Shown: positions 10,531-16,598 of the stretch, piece after piece
Numbering within the stretch: position 1 is the stretch's first letter
Layout: each line of letters begins with the position of its first letter
Source: JARRJS01 sp037388885
GTDB lineage: Bacteria > Gemmatimonadota > Gemmatimonadetes > Longimicrobiales > RSA9
NCBI GenBank assembly: GCA_037388885.1
Contig: JARRJS010000106.1
Coordinates: 1 to 16,598 of the forward strand
DNA: 16,598 nt
Direction: 5' to 3'
Notes under the pieces: generated by a model
What the model saw: the letters and a program-made list of their open reading frames with translations, nothing else
The model's database searches: none
Told to the model about the DNA's origin: nothing
Position numbers and translations under genes: made by a program

Positions 10531-12000
10531 CGCATCCGGCTGCAGCGCGACCGCGGAGTCGCGAGGCAGCGGCTTGGCGCCGTGCTGGGTGCGCGTCTCG
10601 AGGAAGGTGACGATGGCAGTCAGCTCCGCAGGTGTGAGTATGGACGCGTAGCCGGGCATGTTATAGCCGCCGTTCATGATGCGGATCACCATCTGGTCGT
10701 GGGTGAGCCGGTCGGCGATCCAGGTGAGATCAGGACCTCTTTGGCCGCCGTAGCCAGCGATGGTGTGGCAGTACTCGCAGCCCTTGTCGTGGAACATGTG
10801 TGCGCCGGTGACGGCTCCCGAGCTGACGTTGCCGATGACCTGGCGCGGCAGGGGCTTCGCGTCGAATCGTGGTGACCAGGGCGTCGAGGTGCCGATGATG
10901 CTGAGGGAGGCGACCATGGTGACCACGACCAGCACGGACGCGACGGCCCAGGGGCGATGGGATGGGCGGCGCTCGCCCCGGTTTGAAAGGAACGGTACGA
11001 GCACCAGCAGCAGTCCGGCGAGGAGCGGGAAGCCGATGATGAAAGCGTTCTCGATGCCGTGGGGCAGCAAGGCCAGCACGGCGAAGTACCACAGCAGGTA
11101 CCAGTCGGGGCGAGGCGCGGCCTGCACGATGGCGGGGTTGGGTGCCTTGTCCAGGGCGGGCGGACCGAAGATACCCGCCAGCAGGGCGATTACGAGGATC
11201 ACGCCGGCGCCGAACACGACGTCCCGCCATGCAGCGTGTGGCCAGAACGGCTTCCCTTCCTGATCCAGCAGTGCCTCGTACTGACCCCGATAGCTGGCGG
11301 GCTCGACCACCGGCGTACGGTCGGGCGGCTCGGATATGCCGTTGCGCAGGACCAGGAACAGGTGCAGCCCGACGACGCCAAAGATCAGCGCGGGGATCAT
11401 GAAGACATGGAAGGCGAAGAATCGGCCGAGTGTGGCACCGCCGATCGAGGCGCCGCCCAGCACGAATCGGGCGATGGCCGTGCCGATGAACGGCGTGCGC
11501 CCAGCCTGCTCGGCGCCCACGACGACGGACCAGATGGCGTTCTGGTCCCAGCGCAGCAGCTGGCCGGTGAAGCCCATCAGAAGGGTCAGGCCCAGCAGCA
11601 CGACGCCGGTGAGCCAGGACGCTTCCCGCGGGAACTTGTAGGAACCGTACAGGAACACGCGGATCATGTGCAGGCCGATGAGCAGCACCATGGCTGACGC
11701 GCCGAAGAAGTGGATGCCACGCAAGAAGTGGCCGAGCACCATGCGGTTCGTGATGAATTGGAGGCTGGCGTACGCCTGCGACGTGGAGGGCGTGTAGACA
11801 GTCGCCAGCACGGAGCCCGTCACGACCTGAATCATGAACGCGGTGAGCGTGGCGCTTCCCAGCACGTACGCCCAGCCCGTGGTGGGCGGCACGGGGTGCC
11901 GCGCCACGCGGCCGATGGCGCTGCCCAGCCCGGTTCGGTCCTCCAGCCAGTGACCGGTTCGCTCGAGGAGTCCCATGGCGCGTCTGTTTCGCGGGCTCAT
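10495..12000 (-). CDS. Cytochrome b of a bc/b6f-type menaquinol oxidase complex, with fused C-terminal cytochrome c domain
   Basis: The 501-residue membrane protein holds the heme b ligands His97/His111 in one helix and His198/His213 in another. The 15-residue second spacing is the b6f/Gram-positive type, not the 14 of bc1. The Qo-site motif reads PDWY (298-301) instead of PEWY, a variant linked in the literature to low-potential menaquinol users. About eight membrane helices end near residue 371. A periplasmic mono-heme cytochrome c domain follows: CEYCH (408-412) with the likely Met ligand in NMPGY (Met448). It should oxidise menaquinol together with the Rieske protein and pass electrons to its own heme c. 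Its ATG overlaps the Rieske stop codon as ATGA (12000-11997), so translation is coupled. It is the last gene of the five-gene operon. A second possible start is Met9. Confidence 0.93.
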   Translation of the reverse strand: MSPRNRRAMGLLERTGHWLEDRTGLGSAIGRVARHPVPPTTGWAYVLGSATLTAFMIQVVTGSVLATVYTPSTSQAYASLQFITNRMVLGHFLRGIHFFGASAMVLLIGLHMIRVFLYGSYKFPREASWLTGVVLLGLTLLMGFTGQLLRWDQNAIWSVVVGAEQAGRTPFIGTAIARFVLGGASIGGATLGRFFAFHVFMIPALIFGVVGLHLFLVLRNGISEPPDRTPVVEPASYRGQYEALLDQEGKPFWPHAAWRDVVFGAGVILVIALLAGIFGPPALDKAPNPAIVQAAPRPDWYLLWYFAVLALLPHGIENAFIIGFPLLAGLLLVLVPFLSNRGERRPSHRPWAVASVLVVVTMVASLSIIGTSTPWSPRFDAKPLPRQVIGNVSSGAVTGAHMFHDKGCEYCHTIAGYGGQRGPDLTWIADRLTHDQMVIRIMNGGYNMPGYASILTPAELTAIVTFLETRTQHGAKPLPRDSAVALQPDATGSSEQGAGGR

Positions 12001-12596
12001 GTGATGGGCAGGGGCACGGTCGCGACCTGGACCTGGCCGCTCCGAACGCGAACGGGGTAGCGACTGAGGGGCTTCGGCGGCGGACCCGCCGCGACGTCGC
12101 CGTCCGCGTAGTAAACGCCGCCGTGGCACGGGCACATGAAGAGCCGTGCCTCCTTCATCCAGCGGACCGGACAACCCAGGTGCGTGCAGTCGATGGAGAA
12201 CGCCGTGAAATGGGCGGTGGAATCGCGCCGCAGCCAGGCGCCGCGTTTCGCCGCAGGTCCGGCCCACGGTTCGCCCGTCGGGTCGTTGAACACCACCTCC
12301 TGCGTTGCGCCCACCGTGAACTTCTCCACGGGCCCGACGGGCTTCCACTCCAGCGGCATGCCGCGCAACATGGGTTCCACGAGCACGCCCACGACCGGCA
12401 GGCCGATGGCCAGCGCGGCAAGACCCCCGATGCCGCCCATCAACCATCGGATCAGGTTCCGCCGGCTCATGATGGTCCCGCGGCTGGCGTCGCCTGCATT
12501 GGAACCGCCGTTCCCGCCGGCAGCGTCGCCGTGATTACCATCACAGCCACCTTGGCCTTCCCCGTGTCCGTCGTGGCGGTCCCGGTCACCCGTCAT
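11997..12596 (-). CDS. Rieske [2Fe-2S] protein of a bc-type complex, with unusual N-terminal extension
   Basis: The cluster-binding motifs are CTHLGC (Cys137, His139, Cys142) and CPCHGG (Cys155, Cys157, His158), the standard high-potential Rieske pair with both bridging cysteines. A twin-arginine segment, SRRNLIRWLMGG, followed by one hydrophobic helix (about 51-73) shows Tat-dependent export and membrane anchoring. The start used here has AAGGAGG six bases upstream, inside the end of the preceding gene. This adds a 42-residue cytoplasmic extension rich in Gly, Asp, Asn and His before the Tat motif. The usual start would be Met43 (12470), which lacks a good ribosome site. The protein takes one electron from menaquinol at the Qo site and hands it to cytochrome c. 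It overlaps the small-subunit gene before it by 11 bases and the cytochrome b gene after it by four. Confidence 0.93.
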   Translation of the reverse strand: MTGDRDRHDGHGEGQGGCDGNHGDAAGGNGGSNAGDASRGTIMSRRNLIRWLMGGIGGLAALAIGLPVVGVLVEPMLRGMPLEWKPVGPVEKFTVGATQEVVFNDPTGEPWAGPAAKRGAWLRRDSTAHFTAFSIDCTHLGCPVRWMKEARLFMCPCHGGVYYADGDVAAGPPPKPLSRYPVRVRSGQVQVATVPLPIT

Positions 12597-12837
12597 CCAT
12601 GACCTCCTTCTCGTTCCTGTCCTGTGCAGCGTCCACCGGAGCCGCTCCCCGCACGAGCTCCTTGATCCAGCCTGCGATGGCCACCACGCCGACGGCCGCG
12701 CCCACGCCCAGGATCACAGGTGTGGTGACGAAGCCCCACAGCGTCACGGTCACGCCCAACGCCAGGGCCCCCGGCCAGTACGTGGGCCGCGGACGGTCCG
12801 CAGGCAGCGGTCGCGTCCAGCCGTCGTGATCGTTCAT
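12586..12837 (-). CDS. Small two-helix membrane protein, probable subunit IV-like partner of the oxidase homologue
   Basis: The 83-residue product has a Pro-rich N-terminus (RPLPADRPRPTYWP) and a hydrophobic region (about 23-62) that forms two helices, ending GWIKELV before a charged tail. Small proteins of this build with a PxPTYWP-like start are common next to cytochrome c oxidase subunit I genes, where they are called subunit IV; the assignment here rests mainly on place and shape. Its ATG overlaps the stop codon of the subunit I homologue as ATGA (12837-12834), and its 3' end carries the AAGGAGG for the Rieske gene. Confidence 0.75.
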   Translation of the reverse strand: MNDHDGWTRPLPADRPRPTYWPGALALGVTVTLWGFVTTPVILGVGAAVGVVAIAGWIKELVRGAAPVDAAQDRNEKEVMDDG

Positions 12838-14504
12838 TGCGAGCCATCCGGGCCGACGTCACGGCGTGGGTGGCCGCCGGAATGGGCCAGTGTCCGGAGC
12901 GGACGCCGGCTCGTTACGGGCGGTACGCGCTCGAAGTTGTGAATCGGGGGCGGCGACGTCGTCGCCCATTCGAGGCTCCAGGCCTGCCACGGGTTGTCCC
13001 CCGCCTTCGCCCCCCGGCGCAGCGACCACGCGATGTTGACCAGGAACAGCAGCACAGAGAGGGCGACGATGAAGGCGCCGATGGTGGAGACCAGGTTGAG
13101 CGCGCCCCAGCCGGGCAGGTTCGGGTACGTGTAGACGCGGCGCCGCATGCCCATCAGCCCCAGGAGGTACTGCACCATGAACGTGGTGTTCACTCCGATG
13201 ACCATGAGCCAGAAGTGCCAGCGGCCGAGCCGCTCCGACAGCAGCCGCCCACTCATCTTGGGAAACCAGTAGTAGGCGCCGGCCATGAGGGCGAAGAAGG
13301 TTCCGCCCACCAGCACGTAATGGAGTTGCGCCACCATGAAGTCGGTGCCCGTGAGCTGCCAGCCCACGGGCACGGTGGTGGACATGAGGGCCGACAACCC
13401 GCCGATGGTGAACTGGATCAGAAACGCCAGGGCGAACAGCATGCTGGTGGTGAGTCGGATGGAGCCGCCGTACAGCGTGGCCGTCCAGTTGAAGATCTTC
13501 ACGCCTGCGGGAATGGCGACGAGCATGCTGATGGCGGCGACCACCAGGTGCATCGACCGGCCCAGCCCGCCGGCTAGCAGGTCGGCTGCCCAGAGGCCGA
13601 AGCAGAGCACGCCGATGGCCAGCGTGGAGGCCGCCATGAACGCGTAGCCATAGATCGGCTTGCGGCTGAAGACGGGGATCACCTCTGAGATGATGCCGAA
13701 AGCCGGCAGCACCATGATGTAGACTCCGGGTTGGCCAAAGGCCCGGAACAGGTGCTGCCAGAGCAGGGCGGAACCGCCGGCGTCGGGCTGAAAGAAGTAG
13801 GTGCCCAGGTTGCGGTCCAGAAACAACATGGCCGCCACCGCGCCGAGCACGGGCAGAGCCACCAGGATCAGGAAGCTGCTGACCAGTGTCACCCAGACGA
13901 ACAAGGGAAGCCGGCCCGGGGTCATGCCGGGCGCGCGCATGCGCAGGATCGTCACGATGAAGTTGATGGCCGTCGCCACGCTGCCGATGGCCAGCACGAA
14001 GAGGCCCAGCGCCCAATAGTCCGGGCCGGGCCCCACGTTGTATGCAATCTCCGAGAGGGGCGCGAAGGAAATCCAGCCAGCGTCCGGTGCGCCGCCCGCC
14101 AGGAAGCTGTAGTAGAGCAGCAGTCCGCCGAACAGCAGGATCCAGACGCTGAAGGCGTTCAGCCGCGGGAACGCCACGTTTCGCGCCCCGATCATGAGCG
14201 GCACGACGTAATTGCTCAAACCGATGAGCGCCGGCATCACCACCAGGAAGATCATGGTGATGCCGTGCATAGTGAACACCTCGTTGTAGGAGTGCGGCGA
14301 AAGCAGCTGGCCGTTGGGCTGCGCCAGCTGTAGCCGCATGAGGAGCGCCTCGACGCCTCCCACCAGGAAAAAGAAGAGCGTGATGATCAGGTACAGGATG
14401 CCGATGCGCTTATGGTCCACCGTGGCGACCCAGCCGAGCCGGCCGCTGCGCCACGGATCCCGCCGCACGCCCTCGGACGGAAGCAGCGCCGCCGGCGTAC
14501 TCAT
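12834..14504 (-). CDS. ctaD: Heme-copper oxidase subunit I homologue lacking the CuB/heme a3 active site
   Basis: This 556-residue protein is clearly of the COX1 family: ATVDHKRIGILYLI near the start, FTMHGITMIF, LPAFGIISEVIPVFSRKPIYGY, GVKIFNW, LHYVLVGG and the heme-propionate arginines Arg455/Arg456 are all in place over about 12 helices. Heme a ligands His80 and His395 are present. The CuB ligands are not: HPEVY is replaced by QPGVY (Gln258; Tyr262 remains) and the WAHH pair by WAAD (Ala307, Asp308). The heme a3 ligand is Gln393 (AHFHY is replaced by AQLHY). The Mg-site His-Asp is Thr385-Gly386. The D-channel Asp is Asn109 and its Glu is Gly260; the K-channel Lys336 remains. It should bind low-spin heme a but cannot form the usual oxygen-reducing centre. 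The ATG overlaps the stop of subunit II as ATGA. There are no frameshifts. Confidence 0.93.
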   Translation of the reverse strand: MSTPAALLPSEGVRRDPWRSGRLGWVATVDHKRIGILYLIITLFFFLVGGVEALLMRLQLAQPNGQLLSPHSYNEVFTMHGITMIFLVVMPALIGLSNYVVPLMIGARNVAFPRLNAFSVWILLFGGLLLYYSFLAGGAPDAGWISFAPLSEIAYNVGPGPDYWALGLFVLAIGSVATAINFIVTILRMRAPGMTPGRLPLFVWVTLVSSFLILVALPVLGAVAAMLFLDRNLGTYFFQPDAGGSALLWQHLFRAFGQPGVYIMVLPAFGIISEVIPVFSRKPIYGYAFMAASTLAIGVLCFGLWAADLLAGGLGRSMHLVVAAISMLVAIPAGVKIFNWTATLYGGSIRLTTSMLFALAFLIQFTIGGLSALMSTTVPVGWQLTGTDFMVAQLHYVLVGGTFFALMAGAYYWFPKMSGRLLSERLGRWHFWLMVIGVNTTFMVQYLLGLMGMRRRVYTYPNLPGWGALNLVSTIGAFIVALSVLLFLVNIAWSLRRGAKAGDNPWQAWSLEWATTSPPPIHNFERVPPVTSRRPLRTLAHSGGHPRRDVGPDGSQ

Positions 14505-15451
14505 TTGAGGCTCTCCAGGTAGGTCACCAGCGCGTGAACGTCCGCGTCGCTGAGGTGCAGGTCCGGCATGTGGTTGCCGGGCTTCACCGCCTGCGGGTCC
14601 TTGAGCCAGCGCGCCATGGCGCTGTCCGTGTTGGGCAACGTCGCCGCGGCCAGCGTGGTGCGTCCGCCAATGTGCGTCAGGTCCGGCCCGATGTCCGGAC
14701 CTGCCGACAGACCCCGGATCGTGTGGCAGCGGGCGCACAGCCCGTTGCCCAGGAAGAGCATGACTCCCGCGATGGCGGTCGAGTCACGCGGCGGCGCAGC
14801 CGGGCCCGCTTGCTTCTTCAACCAGGCCTGGAACTGCGCCGGCGGCTGCGCGAACACCTTGAACCGCATGTTCGCGTGCTGGGCCCCGCAGAACGCGGCG
14901 CACTCGCCGTCGTACACACCTGGCCGGTCCACTTCCATCCAGATGGTGTTCGGATGGCCCGGCACCATGTCGATCTTGCGCGTGAGCTGCGGCGCCCAGA
15001 AGTCGTGGATCACGTCCGCCGACTCCATGCGCAGCAGCAGCCGGCGCCCCACCGGCACATGCAGCTCGTTGGCCGTGACCACGCCGCTCCCCGGGTAACG
15101 CACCTCCCACCACCACTGGTGGCCCACCACCACGATGTCCGGTTTGCGGCCCGGCGGTGGTGCAGGGTCGATGCCGTGCACCTCGCCTACCATCAGGATG
15201 AACAGGCCCGCGATGATCAATGCCGGCACCACGGTCCATACGACCTCCAGCTTGACGTTGCCTTCGGTCTGGCGCGCATCACCCTCCCCTCTACCACGCG
15301 CCCGGTACCGATGCAGTGCGACGAACACCAAGGCGATGATCAGCGTCAGGATCACAGCGGCGAGGCCCAACGTCACCCACAATATGAAGCGAAGCGACTC
15401 GGCCTGCGGGCCAGCGGGAGACAACGTCGGAATCCAGCTCACGACGACCAC
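14501..15451 (-). CDS. coxB: Cytochrome c oxidase subunit II (CuA) with C-terminal cytochrome c domain, caa3-like
   Basis: The 316-residue product has two membrane helices (about 20-47 and 69-92), the aromatic electron-entry segment GHQWWWEVRYP (110-120), and a full CuA site: His149 in VIHDFW, Cys184, Cys188, His192 and Met195. The glutamate normally between the two cysteines (CxExC), which binds Mg at the interface with subunit I, is Ala186. Residues about 225-316 are a cytochrome c domain with CARCH (239-243) and a likely Met ligand in NHMPDL (Met295), as in caa3 oxidases. The role is to take electrons from cytochrome c and pass them via CuA to heme a of subunit I. The start is a GTG without a clear ribosome site, so the true N-terminus is uncertain. 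It is first in the operon. Confidence 0.92.
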   Translation of the reverse strand: MVVVSWIPTLSPAGPQAESLRFILWVTLGLAAVILTLIIALVFVALHRYRARGRGEGDARQTEGNVKLEVVWTVVPALIIAGLFILMVGEVHGIDPAPPPGRKPDIVVVGHQWWWEVRYPGSGVVTANELHVPVGRRLLLRMESADVIHDFWAPQLTRKIDMVPGHPNTIWMEVDRPGVYDGECAAFCGAQHANMRFKVFAQPPAQFQAWLKKQAGPAAPPRDSTAIAGVMLFLGNGLCARCHTIRGLSAGPDIGPDLTHIGGRTTLAAATLPNTDSAMARWLKDPQAVKPGNHMPDLHLSDADVHALVTYLESLK

Positions 15452-15511
15452 CGCGGACAGACACAGCCGGGCCGCACTGAAAAGCGGTCCAACATGTCCT
15501 GCTTTATTGTC

Positions 15512-15538
15512 TCTTTAGGGAGCGCCAGCTCGTGTCAG
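15512..15538 (-). promoter_or_regulatory. Candidate promoter of the respiratory operon
   Basis: Read on the minus strand, CTGACA (15538-15533) is followed after 15 bases by TAAAGA (15517-15512), within the only AT-rich patch of this intergenic space. The spacing is short, so this is a weak call. A minus-strand ATG at 15495 opens only an 18-codon frame. Confidence 0.25.
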
Positions 15539-15647
15539 CAGTCCGGCGCACAGTCGGACGCGGCAAGCGCAGGATGCATGCCGGCAGGCGGGGGCAAGGG
15601 CGGGGGCAGGATTCGCACGATGCCCGACCGGGTGGGTCAGCGTTCCG

Positions 15648-16223
15648 CTATCTGCCACCGGGTGGGGTGGGGAACCGCTCGGGCTGCAGCAGCCGACCGA
15701 CGCGCTTCTCCAGCCCGATGCGGGCCGCGCGTAGCCGGACCTGCACCGTGGGTACGGCCAGGTCCGTGATGCGCGCGACCGACGCATCGTCGAATCCCTC
15801 CAGGTCTCGGAGCACCAGCACCTCCCGCAAAGCGAAGGGCATGGCGTCCAGGGCACGGAAAATCAGCTCCTGCGCATCCTCCTGCAGCAGCTGCTCTCGC
15901 AGGATCGGCGGCGGCGGTGGGCCGGGCTCCGTCGAGCCGGGCACGCCCCCATGATGCGTGTCGGCGATCCGGTTCACATACGTTTCGTGGAGCAACGCGG
16001 CCAGCGCCACCGTCGGTTGTGCATCCGTCGTCACTTCACCGCTGCCGTCCAATGCACGACGAACGGTTTCCAGGACGAGCCGGTCCGCCGTTGCCTCGTC
16101 CCCGGTGAAGCGCACCGCCAGGCGGTACAGCAAGTCCAGTCGCGGCAATACGATAGACCGGTCGCCGTCGCGCTCCCACGCGCCGACGCCCGTCCACCAC
16201 GCCTCGTCCGTGGACCTGGCCAT
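15648..16223 (-). CDS. Divergent ECF-type RNA polymerase sigma-70 family factor
   Basis: The 191-residue protein has a region-2-like segment (RLDLLYRLAVRFTGDEATADRLVLETVRRAL, about 28-58) and a better kept region 4 (ALDAMPFALREVLVLRDLEGFDDASVARITDLAVPTVQVRLRAARIGLEKRV, about 125-175) with the helix-turn-helix. In between, the usual WLYRIARN stretch of regions 2.3/2.4 is replaced by ALAALLHETYVNRI, and a proline-rich linker (GPPPPP) joins the halves. It may recognise an unusual promoter or act as a regulator. The start is set by GGAGG, five bases before the ATG. No anti-sigma gene is next to it; the respiratory operon begins about 200 bases downstream on the same strand, so it may control or be co-transcribed with that operon. 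Confidence 0.82.
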   Translation of the reverse strand: MARSTDEAWWTGVGAWERDGDRSIVLPRLDLLYRLAVRFTGDEATADRLVLETVRRALDGSGEVTTDAQPTVALAALLHETYVNRIADTHHGGVPGSTEPGPPPPPILREQLLQEDAQELIFRALDAMPFALREVLVLRDLEGFDDASVARITDLAVPTVQVRLRAARIGLEKRVGRLLQPERFPTPPGGR

Positions 16224-16523
16224 GCTGTCCTCCGCCTGTCGGGTTTGTCTCTGAAACGCGCGAGCGCCCCGGATGGTGACAGCCTCTTCCGACGTGCAGC
16301 GGGCGGGGCGCGACCGACGACCGTTGACCGACGACCGACGAGCCGGTGGTGGGCGGGGTTCCGGCGCGAGTCCGGTTACGTCCGGACGGCGGCGCTCCCT
16401 GTCACCCCATCTCCCCGGGGTGGTGGGGCGAGGGGCGGGATCGCCCCCTCAACCGGTCGGCGCCCGGGCTGTCAGATCCTTGAAGATGGATGGCCGGGAC
16501 GTTACGTTTTCGGTCCTCAACCG
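16224..16523. other. Noncoding region between the sigma-factor gene and tRNA-Ile
   Basis: I see no credible gene in these 300 bases. It includes close direct repeats of CGACCGACGACC and similar units at 16311-16340 and a C/G-rich stretch near 16390-16450. It must contain the promoter of the sigma-factor gene (leftward) and of the tRNA (rightward). Confidence 0.5.
16480..16508 (+). promoter_or_regulatory. Candidate promoter for tRNA-Ile
   Basis: TTGAAG (16480-16485) and TACGTT (16503-16508) are separated by 17 bases and lie just ahead of the tRNA. The -35 is fair and the -10 weak. It would fit a tRNA (or tRNA-23S-5S) unit with its own promoter, but the call rests on spacing and position only. 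Confidence 0.3.
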
Positions 16524-16597
<74 letters not shown>

Positions 16598-16598
16598 T

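Noticed and set aside
12834..14504. COX1 homologue being a nitric oxide reductase (NorB) or an ordinary oxidase with sequencing errors
   Set aside because: NorB keeps the metal-site histidines and lacks a CuA partner. Errors would have to alter at least four separate histidine codons, several by more than one base, without any frameshift, plus matching Mg-site changes in two subunits.
14505..14738. Upstream extension of the COX1 frame
   Set aside because: It overlaps the cytochrome c domain of subunit II and encodes low-complexity His/Arg/Gly residues; the ATGA overlap start gives the usual COX1 N-terminus.

Overview
The window comes from a GC-rich, Gram-negative-type, aerobic bacterium. The 3' half of a bacterial 16S rRNA at the left edge, exported lipoproteins, FG-GAP, Big and S74 surface proteins, and a cytochrome b with the PDWY motif usual in menaquinone users would fit Gemmatimonadota or a neighbouring phylum. 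That placement is inference; no taxonomic search was possible.

Layout. (1) Positions 1-805: the 3' part of 16S rRNA followed by a strong intrinsic terminator, with no tRNA or 23S behind it. (2) 937-4620, plus strand: two adjacent surface-protein genes, first a secreted protein with tandem repeats, a YadA-like head and an S74 autoprocessing tail, then a lipoprotein-like string of Ig-like (Big) domains. (3) 4708-7348, minus strand: a secreted GH31 glycosidase gene broken by an internal deletion and frameshift. (4) 7514-8113, plus: a small exported protein of unknown function. 8184-8657, minus: a three-helix membrane protein. 8740-10296, minus: a seven-bladed FG-GAP propeller lipoprotein with an ASPIC/UnbV-like end. 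(5) 10495-15451, minus: five overlapping genes for a respiratory complex. In transcription order these are CuA subunit II with a cytochrome c tail, a heme-copper oxidase subunit I homologue, a two-helix small subunit, a Rieske protein, and a cytochrome b with a cytochrome c tail. (6) 15648-16223, minus: a divergent ECF-type sigma factor upstream of that operon. (7) 16524-16597, plus: tRNA-Ile(GAU) at the right edge.

The most striking content is the respiratory operon. Its subunit I is intact and full length and keeps both axial histidines of low-spin heme a. It has lost all three CuB histidines, the heme a3 histidine, the Mg-site residues, and the D-channel Asp and Glu. Subunit II keeps a complete CuA site but lacks the Mg-binding glutamate. 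The operon thus seems to encode a menaquinol -> Rieske/cytochrome b -> cytochrome c -> CuA -> heme a wire with no oxygen-reducing centre and no subunit III. This is coordinated loss across two subunits, not random decay. The complex's final electron acceptor, or its role, is unknown.

A second unusual point is the rRNA layout: 16S ends in its own terminator and tRNA-Ile lies almost 16 kb away with a possible promoter of its own, suggesting a split rRNA operon.
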